A stretch of DNA of 64,000 nt from Neoechinorhynchus agilis. Lineage: Eukaryota > Acanthocephala. A model generated the notes under the pieces. It saw only the letters and a program-made list of their open reading frames with translations, was not told the DNA's origin and did not search any database. Position 1 is the first letter of the stretch, and every line of letters starts with the position of its first letter. The translations under genes and the position numbers were made by a program. Shown here one piece after another: positions 34,561 to 46,267 of this stretch. The stretch covers positions 12,586,001 to 12,650,000 of the forward strand of contig CM121341.1 of the NCBI GenBank assembly GCA_051530055.1. The letters are read 5' to 3'.

Positions 34561-35500
34561 AATATTTAAAGCCCTTAAAATCATGCCATATTGAAGCGAA
34601 TAGACCTGTACAAAACTTTTTTAAGACAGGAGGACTAGCTGGCAAAATTGGACAAGACGGTGAAAGTCTGCCTTGAGAAACTTCTAAATGCTCAGCTGTC
34701 GGACGAGGCCTGGCGTCAAGCGTCCTTACCTGTGTCGTCCGGAGGTTCGGGTATCCGAAAAACGGTAGATATTTTTCTGCTAGTTTATTTGGAATCGTAT
34801 AAAGCAAGTCCCGAAAATATTTCAGTGTTTTCTAGGTGTGTGTGAAGATTCCGGTAACAAGCAGGTGCCGGTCAATTGTCTCAAAAAATTAGTTTGGGAC
34901 TCACCCCTGGTAGCGATTATTCATAACTCATTAATTTCAGATTCTCGTGACCTGGTGAAGTAAGGATCGCAGTGTCCCTGAGACTTGGTCGGTACTGTTG
35001 TGCACATTCCATCGCTGCCGTTTCATAGCGACCGTGGAACCATCGGGACGCCATGGTCTCGTCTGTCGGCAATCAGGCGGGAGGTACTCACGAAATGTCG
35101 AAATGAACGAAATTCGTAGCCGTGCCCTGAATACTGTGAATGCGCCGAACATCCTAGAGCTGAGCAATCTTTGCCGACTCGATGGCAGTGGACCGGACGG
35201 TGTCACAGTATTCATGCTGGACTTACTCGTAGCCAGCAACATGAAACTCGTCGCTGTTAAATCCAGCAAACCTGGGACGAAATCTTTTTTTTGGCGTCGA
35301 GATACTCAAGTCGTTTGGTACCGCGACGTATTAGTTACTTAATCAATCGTCGAAGAGATTGAGACTAATTACTGGCGATCTGAGGGCCGGAGTATTCCTC
35401 CTACAAATCATAAGCTTGGCTGTGCAACGAGGGAACGCTGCATCCGTCCTTTCGAGCGTTACACCAGGACGGTAGCTGAGTGATCTACTCTTTTTGTTGA
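34560..35500 (+). mobile_element. LINE 3' portion (post-RT region), broken
   Basis: Plus-strand pieces in successive frames give LLNAQLSDEAWRQASLPVSS and GIRKTVDIFLLVYL (34660-34800), HGLVCRQSGGRYSRN and MNEIRSRALNTVNAPNILEL with RLDGSGPDGVTVF (35050-35215), and ISLAVQRGNAASVLSS (35400-35460). This is the usual order of the C-terminal part of a non-LTR element often found in invertebrates, ending before an untranslated tail. The frame is disrupted several times and the reverse-transcriptase part is absent. It stops about 280 bp before the RMND5-like gene and could have carried in or displaced promoter sequence. Confidence 0.75.
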
Positions 35501-35783
35501 GATCTCACGGTTGCACGATCAATCGCTTTGGTTCAAACTTATTGATGTAAGAGCGTGAAGAATAATTGAAATAAAAACTACAACGACGAGCATAAAGTGT
35601 GAACACAAACTTAACATTCGCTTTAAAACACCGATTTAATTTTAAAGCGACTTTTAAACAGCACATTAAATGTACAATAACATCACGTCACTTGAACTTT
35701 AACACCGTTTTCATCGACTGAACACGGGGTATCAGATTAGTCTTAAGCGGGTTTTTTTACAAATTTAACATATTTGTGAGAAG

Positions 35784-37139
35784 ATGGTACCCGTAGAAAA
35801 CGTATCGCCAACGACACGCGAGGAACAATTTGATTTCACTTATGAGAGTCTAATGCTTTATCGATTTACACAGCGAATGGAGAAGCAATCTGAATCTTTT
35901 GGTGAACCGAGGATAAAGTCATTCATTCAAACTGTGGAGAAAGCATGGCATGGATTTATATGTGACCAAGATGAGGATTGGTATTTTGAAGAAAGATACG
36001 ATCAAATTCTTGAATCGATTGATGACTCAATAGAACAGATATCTTCACTCAGTAGGTACGGCGAGAAGTACTCCACAGCGCGTCGGATATTCAGTGAATA
36101 TACGGAGTTTGTAGGAGATCATCGACAAATCCATCGGGATTTTTCTAACTGGAAAAAGGAGATCCTATCGACAACTAAACCTGTTTCAATCGAATCCAAC
36201 ACATCTCAAGATACAATGATAACACCACGAGAAGAGAACGGAATTCTGGATTTAATTGGCCTTTGGTTTTTCAGAATGGGGCTAATTGAAGAGGCCAAGG
36301 AATTTGTAAAGGAACGTAAATCTTTACGGAAAAGTACAGTGAAATTTGACCTACTCCTCAAAAGGTTCGAATGTTACGAAGACATCAGCCGGGATCTAGA
36401 TAAAATAGATAGCAAAAGCGTTCGATCTAAGGTAAACGAGTTAGAACTTTTAAAGGATCCCGATAAGGCCTATATGCCTACTTGTGTCTATGCGTTAAGT
36501 AACGTCCTGGATCGCCTCCATTACATTGCATTGTGCGCCAATTTTGAATGGATAGAGGCTCTTGAGTTCATTAGAAGAGTAAATCCGGAAACCTTGAAAG
36601 ATAGTACTCAAATCAGTAGAATGATGAGGGGTCTTATGAAGAATACAAATGAACCGGATATTTTAAGCGACGAAAGCAAAAAGATTATTGAGTGCTGTAA
36701 GTTGAACTTGGCAAGTGTGCTATGCACCGTGGACTATAAGACAAACAGAGCTGCAGCTCGAGGCTTCAATGCCTTAGCAGTGTGTCTTCATGTTGGTCGA
36801 AAAGTCATTAATAGTGTTACCATTGCTGGACTTATTGGCAGAGAAGATTTTCACCAGACTGGACTGGAACTAAAGATGTATTTGTATAAGATTTTCAGAA
36901 CACTTCTAAAGTTACCTCATGAGCCGATTCTTTATCATACCTACTTTTTGTGCCCGGTCATACGGAAACCGGATACTAAACAAAATCCTCCTGTTAGACT
37001 TGGATGCGGACACGTTGTGTCCAAAAATGCCTCTTATTCTGGAACAAGGAGTGAAGCTTATACCCATCAGACGGAGTTGCGGTGCGTCTATTGTCAAAAG
37101 CGGATAAATCTAAGACATATAAAGGTTATAAATTTTTAA
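35784..37139 (+). CDS. RMND5: RMND5/GID2-like subunit of the CTLH (GID) E3 ubiquitin ligase
   Basis: An intronless 451-residue frame from ATG at 35784. LisH/CTLH region: LDLIGLWFFRMGLIEEAKEF aligns with the human RMND5A segment around EHFFRQGMLDVAEEL, followed by helical CTLH sequence (ALEFIRRVNPETL). The C-terminal RING-like domain has Cys390, CGH at 408-410 and CVYC at 434-437, within YHTYFLCPVIR and NPPVRLGCGHVVS, closely matching RMND5 (YHSIFACPILR, NPPMKLVCGHIIS). The ending KVINF resembles KQIFF. RMND5 pairs with MAEA to form the catalytic core that ubiquitinates metabolic and developmental targets. It is about 60 residues longer than human, mostly in the N-terminal half. Absence of introns, unlike its neighbours, hints at an origin by retroposition. 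Confidence 0.85.
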   Translation: MVPVENVSPTTREEQFDFTYESLMLYRFTQRMEKQSESFGEPRIKSFIQTVEKAWHGFICDQDEDWYFEERYDQILESIDDSIEQISSLSRYGEKYSTARRIFSEYTEFVGDHRQIHRDFSNWKKEILSTTKPVSIESNTSQDTMITPREENGILDLIGLWFFRMGLIEEAKEFVKERKSLRKSTVKFDLLLKRFECYEDISRDLDKIDSKSVRSKVNELELLKDPDKAYMPTCVYALSNVLDRLHYIALCANFEWIEALEFIRRVNPETLKDSTQISRMMRGLMKNTNEPDILSDESKKIIECCKLNLASVLCTVDYKTNRAAARGFNALAVCLHVGRKVINSVTIAGLIGREDFHQTGLELKMYLYKIFRTLLKLPHEPILYHTYFLCPVIRKPDTKQNPPVRLGCGHVVSKNASYSGTRSEAYTHQTELRCVYCQKRINLRHIKVINF

Positions 37140-38042
37140 GAGATGCTCCCGTCAAGCTGATGGACAGTGCGAATTTCGGATAAACAAAATAGGCATTTTT
37201 AAACGGCTTAAATCAAAAATGTCGATATATGTGCGGAGGTACCGGAAAGTATATGATTAGAGAATTATTGTTTACAAGTCTTCACACGCGGTAAACAAAT
37301 TTTTTGTTTTTAAACCTGGTGAAGACCTAAACAATTATTCTAAATCAGAAATGTTTTAAAAGCCAGATATCTCAATAAAAAAAGGTTGGATTCGCTATCA
37401 CGGAAACCTTAACCATTGAAGGAATTTCTATCCTTTTGTGTCATTTTTTAGTAATTTTTTCTTAAATTTACACCTTTAGAAAATAATAAAAATTTAGAAA
37501 ATCTCTTTTAAAAATTACTAACATTGGCAAAACAAAAAGTCTAGTTTTTATTTGAAAATTATTAAATTTTCATATAATATTTTATATAAAATACTTGATT
37601 TTTTAATACATTCTACTGAGGATAACAAGGAACATTTATGTCTACTGTGATTTAATACGATGTTTTTTCTCGATTTGAGTGTAAAAATAAGGCATTTTTC
37701 AATAGAGTCGAAACAAAGGGGTTCATTCAACCGCTTTGCTCTAATTTAAACTGCTTTAGAACAAAGCAAACTATAAGAATTTTTTACCTTTTAACGATGG
37801 GATGTCGAAATGTGAAATACTGTTTCTATGGCCGATTGAGGTTGCTAAACGTGAGTAGCTCATTGGCTATTGGTCGTATTAGACGATAAGCATCAGACTG
37901 AACATAGAATCTTTGATCAACACTTTGCTTTCTAGTTAGCCAGATCGCACTCAATAACGGTTATTCACTCTCGTTCGTTTTGTCGCTCCCTCCACAACAC
38001 ACAACATTGACCACTCTCGCTTGCACACATTTGGAATCAAAT
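37140..38042. other. Spacer with a small palindromic repeat
   Basis: At 37255-37345 an imperfect palindrome (AATTATTGTTTAC and GTCTTCAC against GTGAAGAC and AAACAATTATTC) belongs to the dispersed family also seen at 17880 and 59520. The rest is AT-rich without genes. Confidence 0.45.
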
Positions 38043-38885
38043 CTACTCATGAATATCGTGCTGCTGCTCTTTATAAATTGGGGTAGCAAATATAGCTGCC
38101 ACCTTAAGCCTCAGCTCATCAATATCAAAATCAGTGTGCTTGGATGTAAGTTTCGGTTCCTCCGAGTCCGGTTTCTGCAAAACAGTAAAATTTCCTTCTT
38201 CCTCTTGGTCTTTCGCTTCATCTTCCGAACTTAACGATATTTTCCGTGACTTAGATGCTTTTCGCTTCTTCTTACTCTTCGATTTACTACTATTGTATTG
38301 CTTATCACTTCTATAAAACTTCCTTTCAACCATTTCATAGAATGAAACCTTTTTCTTGACTTTATCAACAGAAGTCCTATTTTCTTCGCTGTTTTGTTCT
38401 GCCATGTCCACAGATGCAGTCTTCTTTAAAATACTCTTAAGATTTGTAAGGCCACTAGCTTCCGAAATACTCCGCCTACGGAATCCCTCTACACTTGGCG
38501 CTGTGGTGGGTCCGTGTTTTAGCTGAATCGAATCCGTAACGCCATCATTGCCGCTCACTTCTTCGACATCAGTAGAACTCTGCACTGTCGACGATCCGTC
38601 GTCTCGTTTAACAAACACTTGAAATCTCCCACGAATAAATGAAGCGGGCTCTTCTGTAAGCGGTGGGGATGATGGCAAATTTTGCGATTTCGTATTTTTA
38701 TCGGTATCAACCACATTCTTGTCTTTTTCTTCATGATCACCCTCCTTTTCCTCGGGCTCAGTATCAGTCTCACGTTCTGATTGGGTCGTCTCACACGATT
38801 CAATATTATCATCGCTTCCAACGTCGGCAGCATCAGTTGCAACGTCTTCGTCAAGCTCACGAATGAATGCACTCACAGCTGTCAT
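38043..38885 (-). CDS. Acidic/basic disordered protein with SILK and RVxF PP1-docking motifs
   Basis: An intronless coding exon of 280 residues from ATG at 38885, just after a likely 5' UTR acceptor (GATTTCAG). The first 80 residues are very acidic. Residues 151-154 are SILK and 178-182 are KKVSF, an RVxF motif. SILK followed by RVxF is the classic pair of docking sites by which regulators such as inhibitor-2 and URI hold protein phosphatase 1. RRRSIS at 136-141 looks like a basophilic-kinase site and KSKSKKKRKASKSRK (about 200-215) like a nuclear localisation signal. A short conserved-looking end (FDIDELRLKVAAIFATPIY) may be a helix. No family was recognised; a nuclear PP1 regulator is an inference from motifs. 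Confidence 0.7.
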   Translation of the reverse strand: MTAVSAFIRELDEDVATDAADVGSDDNIESCETTQSERETDTEPEEKEGDHEEKDKNVVDTDKNTKSQNLPSSPPLTEEPASFIRGRFQVFVKRDDGSSTVQSSTDVEEVSGNDGVTDSIQLKHGPTTAPSVEGFRRRSISEASGLTNLKSILKKTASVDMAEQNSEENRTSVDKVKKKVSFYEMVERKFYRSDKQYNSSKSKSKKKRKASKSRKISLSSEDEAKDQEEEGNFTVLQKPDSEEPKLTSKHTDFDIDELRLKVAAIFATPIYKEQQHDIHE

Positions 38886-39700
38886 GAATCTGAAATCGCA
38901 TAGGTGGTGTTCAAATCTGAGAATACAAAATCACTTGAACTGCTCAAAAGAACGAAGGGCTCAAACTTAAAAGGACTTGTAGAGGAAAAGTAAACATACC
39001 CACTTCATATGCTTCGAATAATGACGAAGGTAAATTTGATTTCAAAATATCAAGTTGATCAGCGATAGATAAAATGAACCTATCTGCTGCAGTATTATAG
39101 AAGGGAAGGTGTTCACTTTTCAAGTGTTAATGAAGAAAACTGGCTTGAGTAAAGACGACGACGATAATTTTGTTATCTTCAATTGTGTTCACCTTGAAAA
39201 CACTGAGCGTTCATACGAAAACACAAAGTTAGAGAGAGAACATCGATTTAAGATCAACAAAATAATGAAAGTATAGTTAAAAAAACTCACACTTTGTATT
39301 AACCTGACCAACGAATAAAAAGAAACATTTTCAGGAGATTCACAATTTAATAAATTAGGATAAGAAGATCGACCATACAGAGCACTCCAGCGGTACTCTT
39401 TATGAGCACACGAGCTTGCTAACATAAACGGAACACCGTACATTTACCGGCAATTGAACCAGTCATCTTCAAACAAATATTTGCTCATTTCTCGTGCCAT
39501 CAAATGGTACTGACGGAAATCAGTCCATTGTTTGCAGGCCTCAGGTCTCTCCTAGTATTAATGTGGCAGTTTTCGAGATGTGCCAACAAAAAACCAAAAA
39601 TTAAACTTGAATTCATCAAGACTGCACAAAATCGTGAAATCAAACTAACCAATTAGATTTAAACATTCGTTCCTAATTTGTAAAAGCTTTGTGTACTCAC
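38886..39700. other. Spacer with a possible short exon on the minus strand
   Basis: At about 39440-39550 the complement reads ERPEACKQWTDFRQYHLMAR and then EMSKYLFEDDWFNC between an acceptor (ATACTAG) and a donor (GTAAATG). It looks coding (charged, Trp/Cys-spaced), but flanking exons could not be joined with confidence and no family is clear. Confidence 0.3.
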
Positions 39701-39704
39701 ATAT

Positions 39705-39845
39705 TTAGTTGTTTTATGGTTAGAAAAATTAAAATGATTTTTTATTTTAAAATCCGATATTTCGGAGGCACAATCTTGTACGCCTTTGCCGAAACCAATC
39801 GGATTTTAAAAAATCTTTTTTTTCGCCATAAAACAACCAATATGA
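39705..39845. repeat. Small foldback with GGAGGCACAATCTTGTACGC core
   Basis: The ends TTGTTTTATGG and CCATAAAACAACC are inverted. AATCCGATATTTCGG on the left mirrors CCGAAACCAATCGGATT on the right. The core is shared with the arms of the foldback at 32814-33045, so they are relatives. Confidence 0.7.
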
Positions 39846-40077
39846 ACAATTCAAATACACACATATTCAGAATAAAATAAAAAGTTCAATTGCCTATGGA
39901 CAAAATTAGTATCCCATTGTTCGATATAAAGAGTCTAAATTCACCTAAAAGGACATTGGAGTTGAAAGTTAAAGGAAAACGTGCTTCTAGCTTTGTCGAA
40001 AGAAATAAAAGCAAATAAATCGAAACTAATGATGAAAAATTATTTAGGTGCCCTACAATATTGGCTATTTTCTTCAA

Positions 40078-40290
40078 ACAAAATTCGCCGATAATTTATT
40101 TTCCCGATCTTTGACCTTTCGGATAATTCCGACATTTTCACAGACTTTTCTCATTGCCTTTGAGTTATTTAAGAACTTAAAAGCAATGACAAATCCTGTG
40201 AAAATGTCGGAATTATCCGAGAGGGGAATCGGGGAATTTAAATCCGGGGGGATGGCAAAACTGGGAAAAAGAAAGGATTTAAATTTCAGT
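40078..40290. repeat. Foldback, second copy of the 18089-18358 type
   Basis: The arms carry CGCCGATAATTTATTTTCCC and TTCGGATAATTCCGACATTT, against AAATGTCGGAATTATCCGA and a shortened right arm. The centre holds AAGAACTTAAAAGCAATGA, matching the centre of the 18 kb copy. The right arm has lost bases relative to the left. Confidence 0.75.
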
Positions 40291-40679
40291 CGTTGAACTA
40301 ATCGTTTCGTTTTCAGTAAAGATTTCCACATTCCATCTAACTCACTTTAGAGACTCACAATGGAGAATTTATATCAAGAGAAGATATTTGTGATAGAATG
40401 ACAGTTATGTTTCTCACAGCAACATTGGAGAACGTTCGTCAAAAAAGTGATCTATAAGTTGAAAAGATATATTGAACGAAATTAACAAAAGGCGATTTTT
40501 CTCTCTTGTAAAAAAATTAGAATTTCATTGCAATTTTTAAACGCTTAAAATTGATTAATTAAAAAGCAAAAAATCATTATACCAAAGACCACAAAACCGA
40601 TTTTACTAATTTCTTTGCTAGAAAAAGTTTTTAGGCTGAAAAAGAACTAACAAGTTACCATTGCCCCCTACAGAACCAA

Positions 40680-41060
40680 AAACTCAAAAATAAATGGGCG
40701 ATGGAATTCGTAGAATAAAAAAGGTGCTTTCCAGGACATTCGGGGTATACGAAAGAAAATTGAATGGGCATTGTGTCATTTGACACGTCACAGTTCCATT
40801 TCGCGCTGAGTTGTGGCCAACAATCGGTCGACAGATCCAGCGCGGAAGGCTTGCTGAAAGCCTGTCGTCAATGTTTTCTAAAAAGGAAAGTGGCCGTGGA
40901 ACCGCGATGGTGTTCACATTTTCGACAAAAGTGGTCGTTAAGAAGAAAGCTTGACAATATCCCGATCTTACATTAGGCTGCTTCGAGGTTCTCGGAAAAT
41001 TTACGGGTTTTAAAGATTCAATTGTTAAGGGGCACATGAGTTAGTGCGCATAAATATCAG
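40680..41060. other. Coding-like unassigned block before the satellite
   Basis: A GC-richer block (40740-40970) open in more than one frame; the plus strand reads LLKACRQCFLKRKVAVEPRW. No domain was recognised. It abuts the satellite and may be a diverged part of the element that seeded it. Confidence 0.25.
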
Positions 41061-41062
41061 AT

Positions 41063-44000
41063 TCAATAACTTCAAATTTTTCCGCCATATACGAACAGAA
41101 AATGAACGATGTTTAAACATCGAATTGCCGTGTGCTTTTTTTATATTTCGTAAAAATTTAAAGCAATTTATTAAATCCAATATTTCGAAAATTCACACTT
41201 GAATGTAGTTGAAAGTGCGAATAAAACACTTAAAGAACCTTGATAAAGGCACAAAATTGTGTGTCGAAATGTCGGATTTAATAAATTTCGGATTCAATAA
41301 CTTCAAATTTTTCCGCCATAAACAAACAGAAAATGAACGATGTTTAAACATCGAATTGTCCGTGTGCGTTTTTTATATTTCGTAAAAATTTAAAGCAATT
41401 TATTAAATCCAATATTTCGAAAATTCACACTTGAATGTAGTTGAAAGTGCGAATAAAACACTTAAAGAACCTTGATAAAGGCACAAAATTGTGTGTCGAA
41501 ATGTCGGATTTAATAAATTTCGGATTCAATAACTTCAAATTTTTCCGCCATAAACAAACAGAAAATGAACGATGTTTAAACATCGAATTGTCCGTGTGCG
41601 TTTTTTATATTTCGTAAAAATTTAAAGCAATTTATTAAATCCAATATTTCGAAAATTCACACTTGAATGTAGTTGAAAGTGCGAATAAAACACTTAAAGA
41701 ACCTTGATAAAGGCACAAAATTGTGTGTCGAAATGTCGGATTTAATAAATTTCGGATTCAATAACTTCAAATTTTTCCGCCATATACAAACAGAAAATGA
41801 ACGATGTTTAAACATCGAATTGTCCGTGTGCTTTTTTATATTTCGTAAAAATTTAAAGCAATTTATTAAATCCAATATTTCGAAAATTCACACTTGAATG
41901 TAGTTGAAAGTGCGAATAAAACACTTAAAGAACCTTGATAAAGGCACAAAAATGTGTGTCGAAATGTCGGATTTAATAAATTTCGGATTCAATAACTTCA
42001 AATTTTTCCGCCATAAACAAACAGAAAATGAACGATGTTTAAACATCGAATTGTCCGTGTGCGTTTTTTATATTTCGTAAAAATTTAAAGCAATTTATTA
42101 AATCCAATATTTCGAAAATTCACACTTGAATGTAGTTGAAAGTGCGAATAAAACACTTAAAGAACCTTGATAAAGGCACAAAATTGTGTGTCGAAATGTC
42201 GGATTTAATAAATTTCGGATTCAATAACTTCAAATTTTTCCGCCATAAACAAACAGAAAATGAACGATGTTTAAACATCGAATTGTCCGTGTGCGTTTTT
42301 TATATTTCGTAAAAATTTAAAGCAATTTATTAAATCCAATATTTCGAAAATTCACACTTGAATGTAGTTGAAAGTGCGAATAAAACACTTAAAGAACCTT
42401 GATAAAGGCACAAAATTGTGTGTCGAAATGTCGGATTTAATAAATTTCGGATTCAATAACTTCAAATTTTTCCGCCATAAACAAACAGAAAATGAACGAT
42501 GTTTAAACATCGAATTGTCCGTGTGCGTTTTTTATATTTCGTAAAAATTTAAAGCAATTTATTAACCAATATTTCGAAAATTCACACTTGAATGTAGTTG
42601 AAAGTGCGAATAAAACACTTAAAGAACCTTGATAAAGGCACAAAATTGTGTGTCGAAATGCGGATTAATAAATTTCGGATTCAATAACTTCAAATTTTTC
42701 CGCCATATACAAACAGAAAATGAACGATGTTTAAACATCGAATTGTCCGTGTTTTTATATTTCGTAAAAATTTAAAGCAATTTATTAAATCCAATATTTC
42801 GAAAATTCACACTTGAATGTAGTTGAAAGTGCGAATAAAACACTTAAAGAACCTTGATAAAGGCACAAAATTGTGTGTCGAAATGTCGGATTTAATAAAT
42901 TTCGGATTCAATAACTTCAAATTTTTCCGCCATATACAAACAGAAAATGAACGATGTTTAAACATCGAATTGTCCGTGTGCGTTTTTTATATTTCGTAAA
43001 AATTTAAAGCAATTTATTAAATCCAATATTTCGAAAATTCACACTTGAATGTAGTTGAAAGTGCGAATAAAACACTTAAAGAACCTTGATAAAGGCACAA
43101 AATTGTGTGTCGAAATGTCGGATTTAATAAATTTCGGATTCAATAACTTCAAATTTTTCCGCCATAAACAAACAGAAAATGAACGATGTTTAAACATCGA
43201 ATTGTCCGTGTGCTTTTTTATATTTCGTAAAAATTTAAAGCAATTTATTAAATCCAATATTTCGAAAATTCACACTTGAATGTAGTTGAAAGTGCGAATA
43301 AAACACTTAAAGAACCTTGATAAAGGCACAAAATTTTGTGTCGAAATGTCGGATTTAATAAATTTCGGATTCAATAACTTCAAATTTTTCCGCCATAAAC
43401 AAACAGAAAATGAACGATGTTTAAACATCGAATTGTCCGTGTGCGTTTTTTATATTTCGTAAAAACTTAAAGCAATTTATTAAATCCAATATTTCGAAAA
43501 TTGACACCTGAATGTAGTTCAAAGTGCGAATAAAACACTTAAGGAACCTTGATAAAGGCACAAAATTGTGTGTCGAAATGTCGGATTTAATAAATTTCGG
43601 ATTCAATAACTTCAATTTTTTCCGCCATAAACAAACAGAAAATGAACGGGGTTTAAACTTTGAATTGTCCGTGTGCGTTTTTTATATTTCGTAAAAACTT
43701 AAAGCAATTTATTAAATCCAATATTTCGAAAATTGACACCTGAATGTAGTTCAAAGTGCGAATAAAACACTTAAGGAACCTTGATAAAGGCACAAAATTG
43801 TGTGTCGAAATGTCGGATTTAATAAATTTCGGATTCAATAACTTCAATTTTTTCCGCCATAAACAAACAGAAAATGAACGGGGTTTAAACATTGAATTGT
43901 ATGTGTGCGTTTTTTATATTTCGTAAAAACTTAAAGCAATTTATTAAATCCAATATTTCGAAAATTGACACCTGAATGTAGTTCAAAGTGCGAATAAAAC

Positions 44001-44530
44001 ACTTAAAGAACCTTGATAAAGGCACAAAATTGTGTGTCGAAATGTCGGATTTAATAAATTTCGGATTCAATAACTTCAATTTTTTCCGCCATAAACAAAC
44101 AGAAAATGAACGGGGTTTAAACTTTGAATTGTCCGTGTGCGTTTTTTATATTTCGTAAAAACTTAAAGCAATTTATTAAATCCAATATTTCGAAAATTGA
44201 CACCTGAATGTAGTTGAAAGTGCGAATAAAACACTTAAGGAACCTTGATAAAGGCACAAAATTGTGTGTCGAAATGTCGGATTTAATAAATTTCGGATTC
44301 AATAACTTCAATTTTTTCCGCCATAAACAAACAGAAAATGAACGGGGTTTAAACATTGAATTGTCCGTGTGCGTTTTTTATATTTCGTAAAAACTTAAAG
44401 CAATTTATTAAATCCAATATTTCGAAAATTCACACTTGAATGTAGTTGAAAGTGCGAATAAAAAGCAGCCTTGATAAAGGGCTAAAAAATAGAATTAAAT
44501 AAATACCTTGAATTTTTTCCGCCGTATAAG
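41063..44530. repeat. Satellite array, about 15 monomers of 232 bp
   Basis: CCTTGATAAAGGCAC starts at 41238, 41470, 41702, 41933, 42165, 42397, 42627, 42852, 43084, 43315, 43547, 43779, 44011 and 44243, with a decayed copy at 44469. Spacing is mostly 231-232 bp. Copies from about 43500 on form a subfamily (GGGTTTAAAC for GATGTTTAAAC, TTGACACCTG for TTCACACTTG). Each monomer is itself partly palindromic: TTATTAAATCC and its complement GGATTTAATAA flank a small hairpin (AAGTG, loop, CACTT) and the CTTGATAA-hairpin-CGAAATGTC motif. The motif is shared with the Penelope-like end at 2822-2871 and with the foldbacks. Short open frames in it are artefacts. Confidence 0.95.
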
Positions 44531-45095
44531 AGCAGAAAATGAACGGTTTTTGACGACGAGCCGTCGTGAGTGCAAGCGGGAGGTTTTTGTATATACGTTT
44601 GATCGTTGTAAATAATCCAAATGCTCCAGAATTGGTTTCCTGTGAGTTTTGTTGCAAATGTGCCACTTCTCAGTGGAATACGTTCAATCACATATACTTT
44701 TGCAAAGGGAATGTTAGCATAATATTACGCCAAGTTGCCAAAACGGGTAATGTTCTTTAGCCTATCATATGGAGCCAAACTGACGGAGATGTCCAACAAT
44801 CGAGTTAGCACTCTACCCCACAATTGATCTGTACAAACCGCATAAATCACGATATTGTGGAATTGGTGACCGTAAAAACGGAACAGCCTAAGGAATGTTT
44901 CCCACCAATGCACAAGGAATTCAGCATCCTTGCCTGTCGCATTTTGTTCACATTTGCAGTCAAGCGATCTAAAGAATGTGACAACGTTCATTGGTTTTTG
45001 AGGAAAACTAATACATCGCCGTGTACCGAGCGCTTCGACGCATCTAAAAATGGACAAAAGAAATTCGAAATTTTTATATTTAAAATCTTATAAGG
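44530..45095. other. Coding-like block after the satellite, unassigned
   Basis: Open stretches on both strands; the plus strand has SCEFCCKCATSQWNTFNHIY, with C and H spacing that could bind zinc, and the minus strand has FHNIVIYAVCTDQLWGRVLT. Frames are interrupted and no family was found. Probably an old element beside the array. Confidence 0.25.
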
Positions 45096-46267
45096 AAATA
45101 AATATTTTGCCAAAAAGAAATCCGAGCCTAGTCACCTAATGATTTATCGCTGTGTAAACGCTCCATCTATTGATTTATGGTCTCCTGAATTCAGTTTATC
45201 TCAAAATGCCATAATGAGCCAATCTGGTCCATAGAAACTCCATATCAGCATGGTTTAAGCATAAAGTGATTTTCGCATCCTTATTTATCTTATAACTTTC
45301 AACCCTAACCGATTTTAAGCGAAAATCTACTCTCTGGGCTCGATCATTAGTGAGAAATCTTAGTGCCTTAAATGGTAAAGATATCCGCTGACTTAGAAAT
45401 TGTCAGATATCATTTTTTCTCATTATGAAATAAAGCGGTGCATCATTATCAATCCTCAATTATTCCATCACAAATATGACGTCTTCAAGGTCTCTTCTAA
45501 TGATCTAACCAATTTGATTGAAGATTGAGATATTTCGAATCGGAATTAAAACAAGTGCAAATGTACTTAAGCGAATTTTCAAACTAAATATTCACGTCTC
45601 AGTATTTCAATTTTTTTATCAAATCTAGTCTTCTTTATCATTAATGCAGATATATTAATTTTTATCAGTCCAGTCGATTATTGTATTCTAAATTTGGATC
45701 CGCTAAAATAATCGAAAATATTAGAAATTGATGCAAACTAATTGTTTCAATTCTTAGGTCGTTCGATTTTGATTCTTAGGTATTCTGTTTTTTGATAAAC
45801 ATTTAAGCCGAATAAAATCTATTGGCATAAGAATTAAATTCGTAAGTTTGGCTTGAAAACCATTTAACTTACCGTTATGCAGGCAAGAGGATTTTTCTTC
45901 TTCTAAAACGGTATTACCACATAAGCCTACAGGAAAAAAAATCCGTTTTAATAGTTTTCTTCACCATAGATGTGCGTGTGAGGGTGTCTTCAAAACTCAC
46001 CTTAAGAGAAATTGAAGAGGAAATAACGTCAGTTTAAGTACGAAAATTCTGACAAGGTGCATTCGACACGAGCACTATCGTGATTAACATTCCCTCCCAA
46101 GATTTTTTACGTGAACAAAAGTACTCATGGCTGTAGTGAAGTAAAAACTAGACCAAGATTGATCGATTATTAGATTTCAATCGCCGCATCTTGATTATCA
46201 AAAAATGAAGATTTGGATCAAAAAAGAAAACTATATATCATCGACAGAGAAAATCCTTCGGGTTAAA
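45096..46267. other. Spacer
   Basis: AT-rich; no gene, RNA or repeat recognised. Confidence 0.3.

Noticed and set aside
35784-37139. Assignment to MAEA, the sister E3 subunit
   Set aside because: The RING-like end with CPILR-type and CGHxIS-type text and the final KxINF fits RMND5 better.
41657-44356. Recurring 64-79 residue frames on both strands
   Set aside because: They are translations of the 232-bp satellite monomer and change with each copy.
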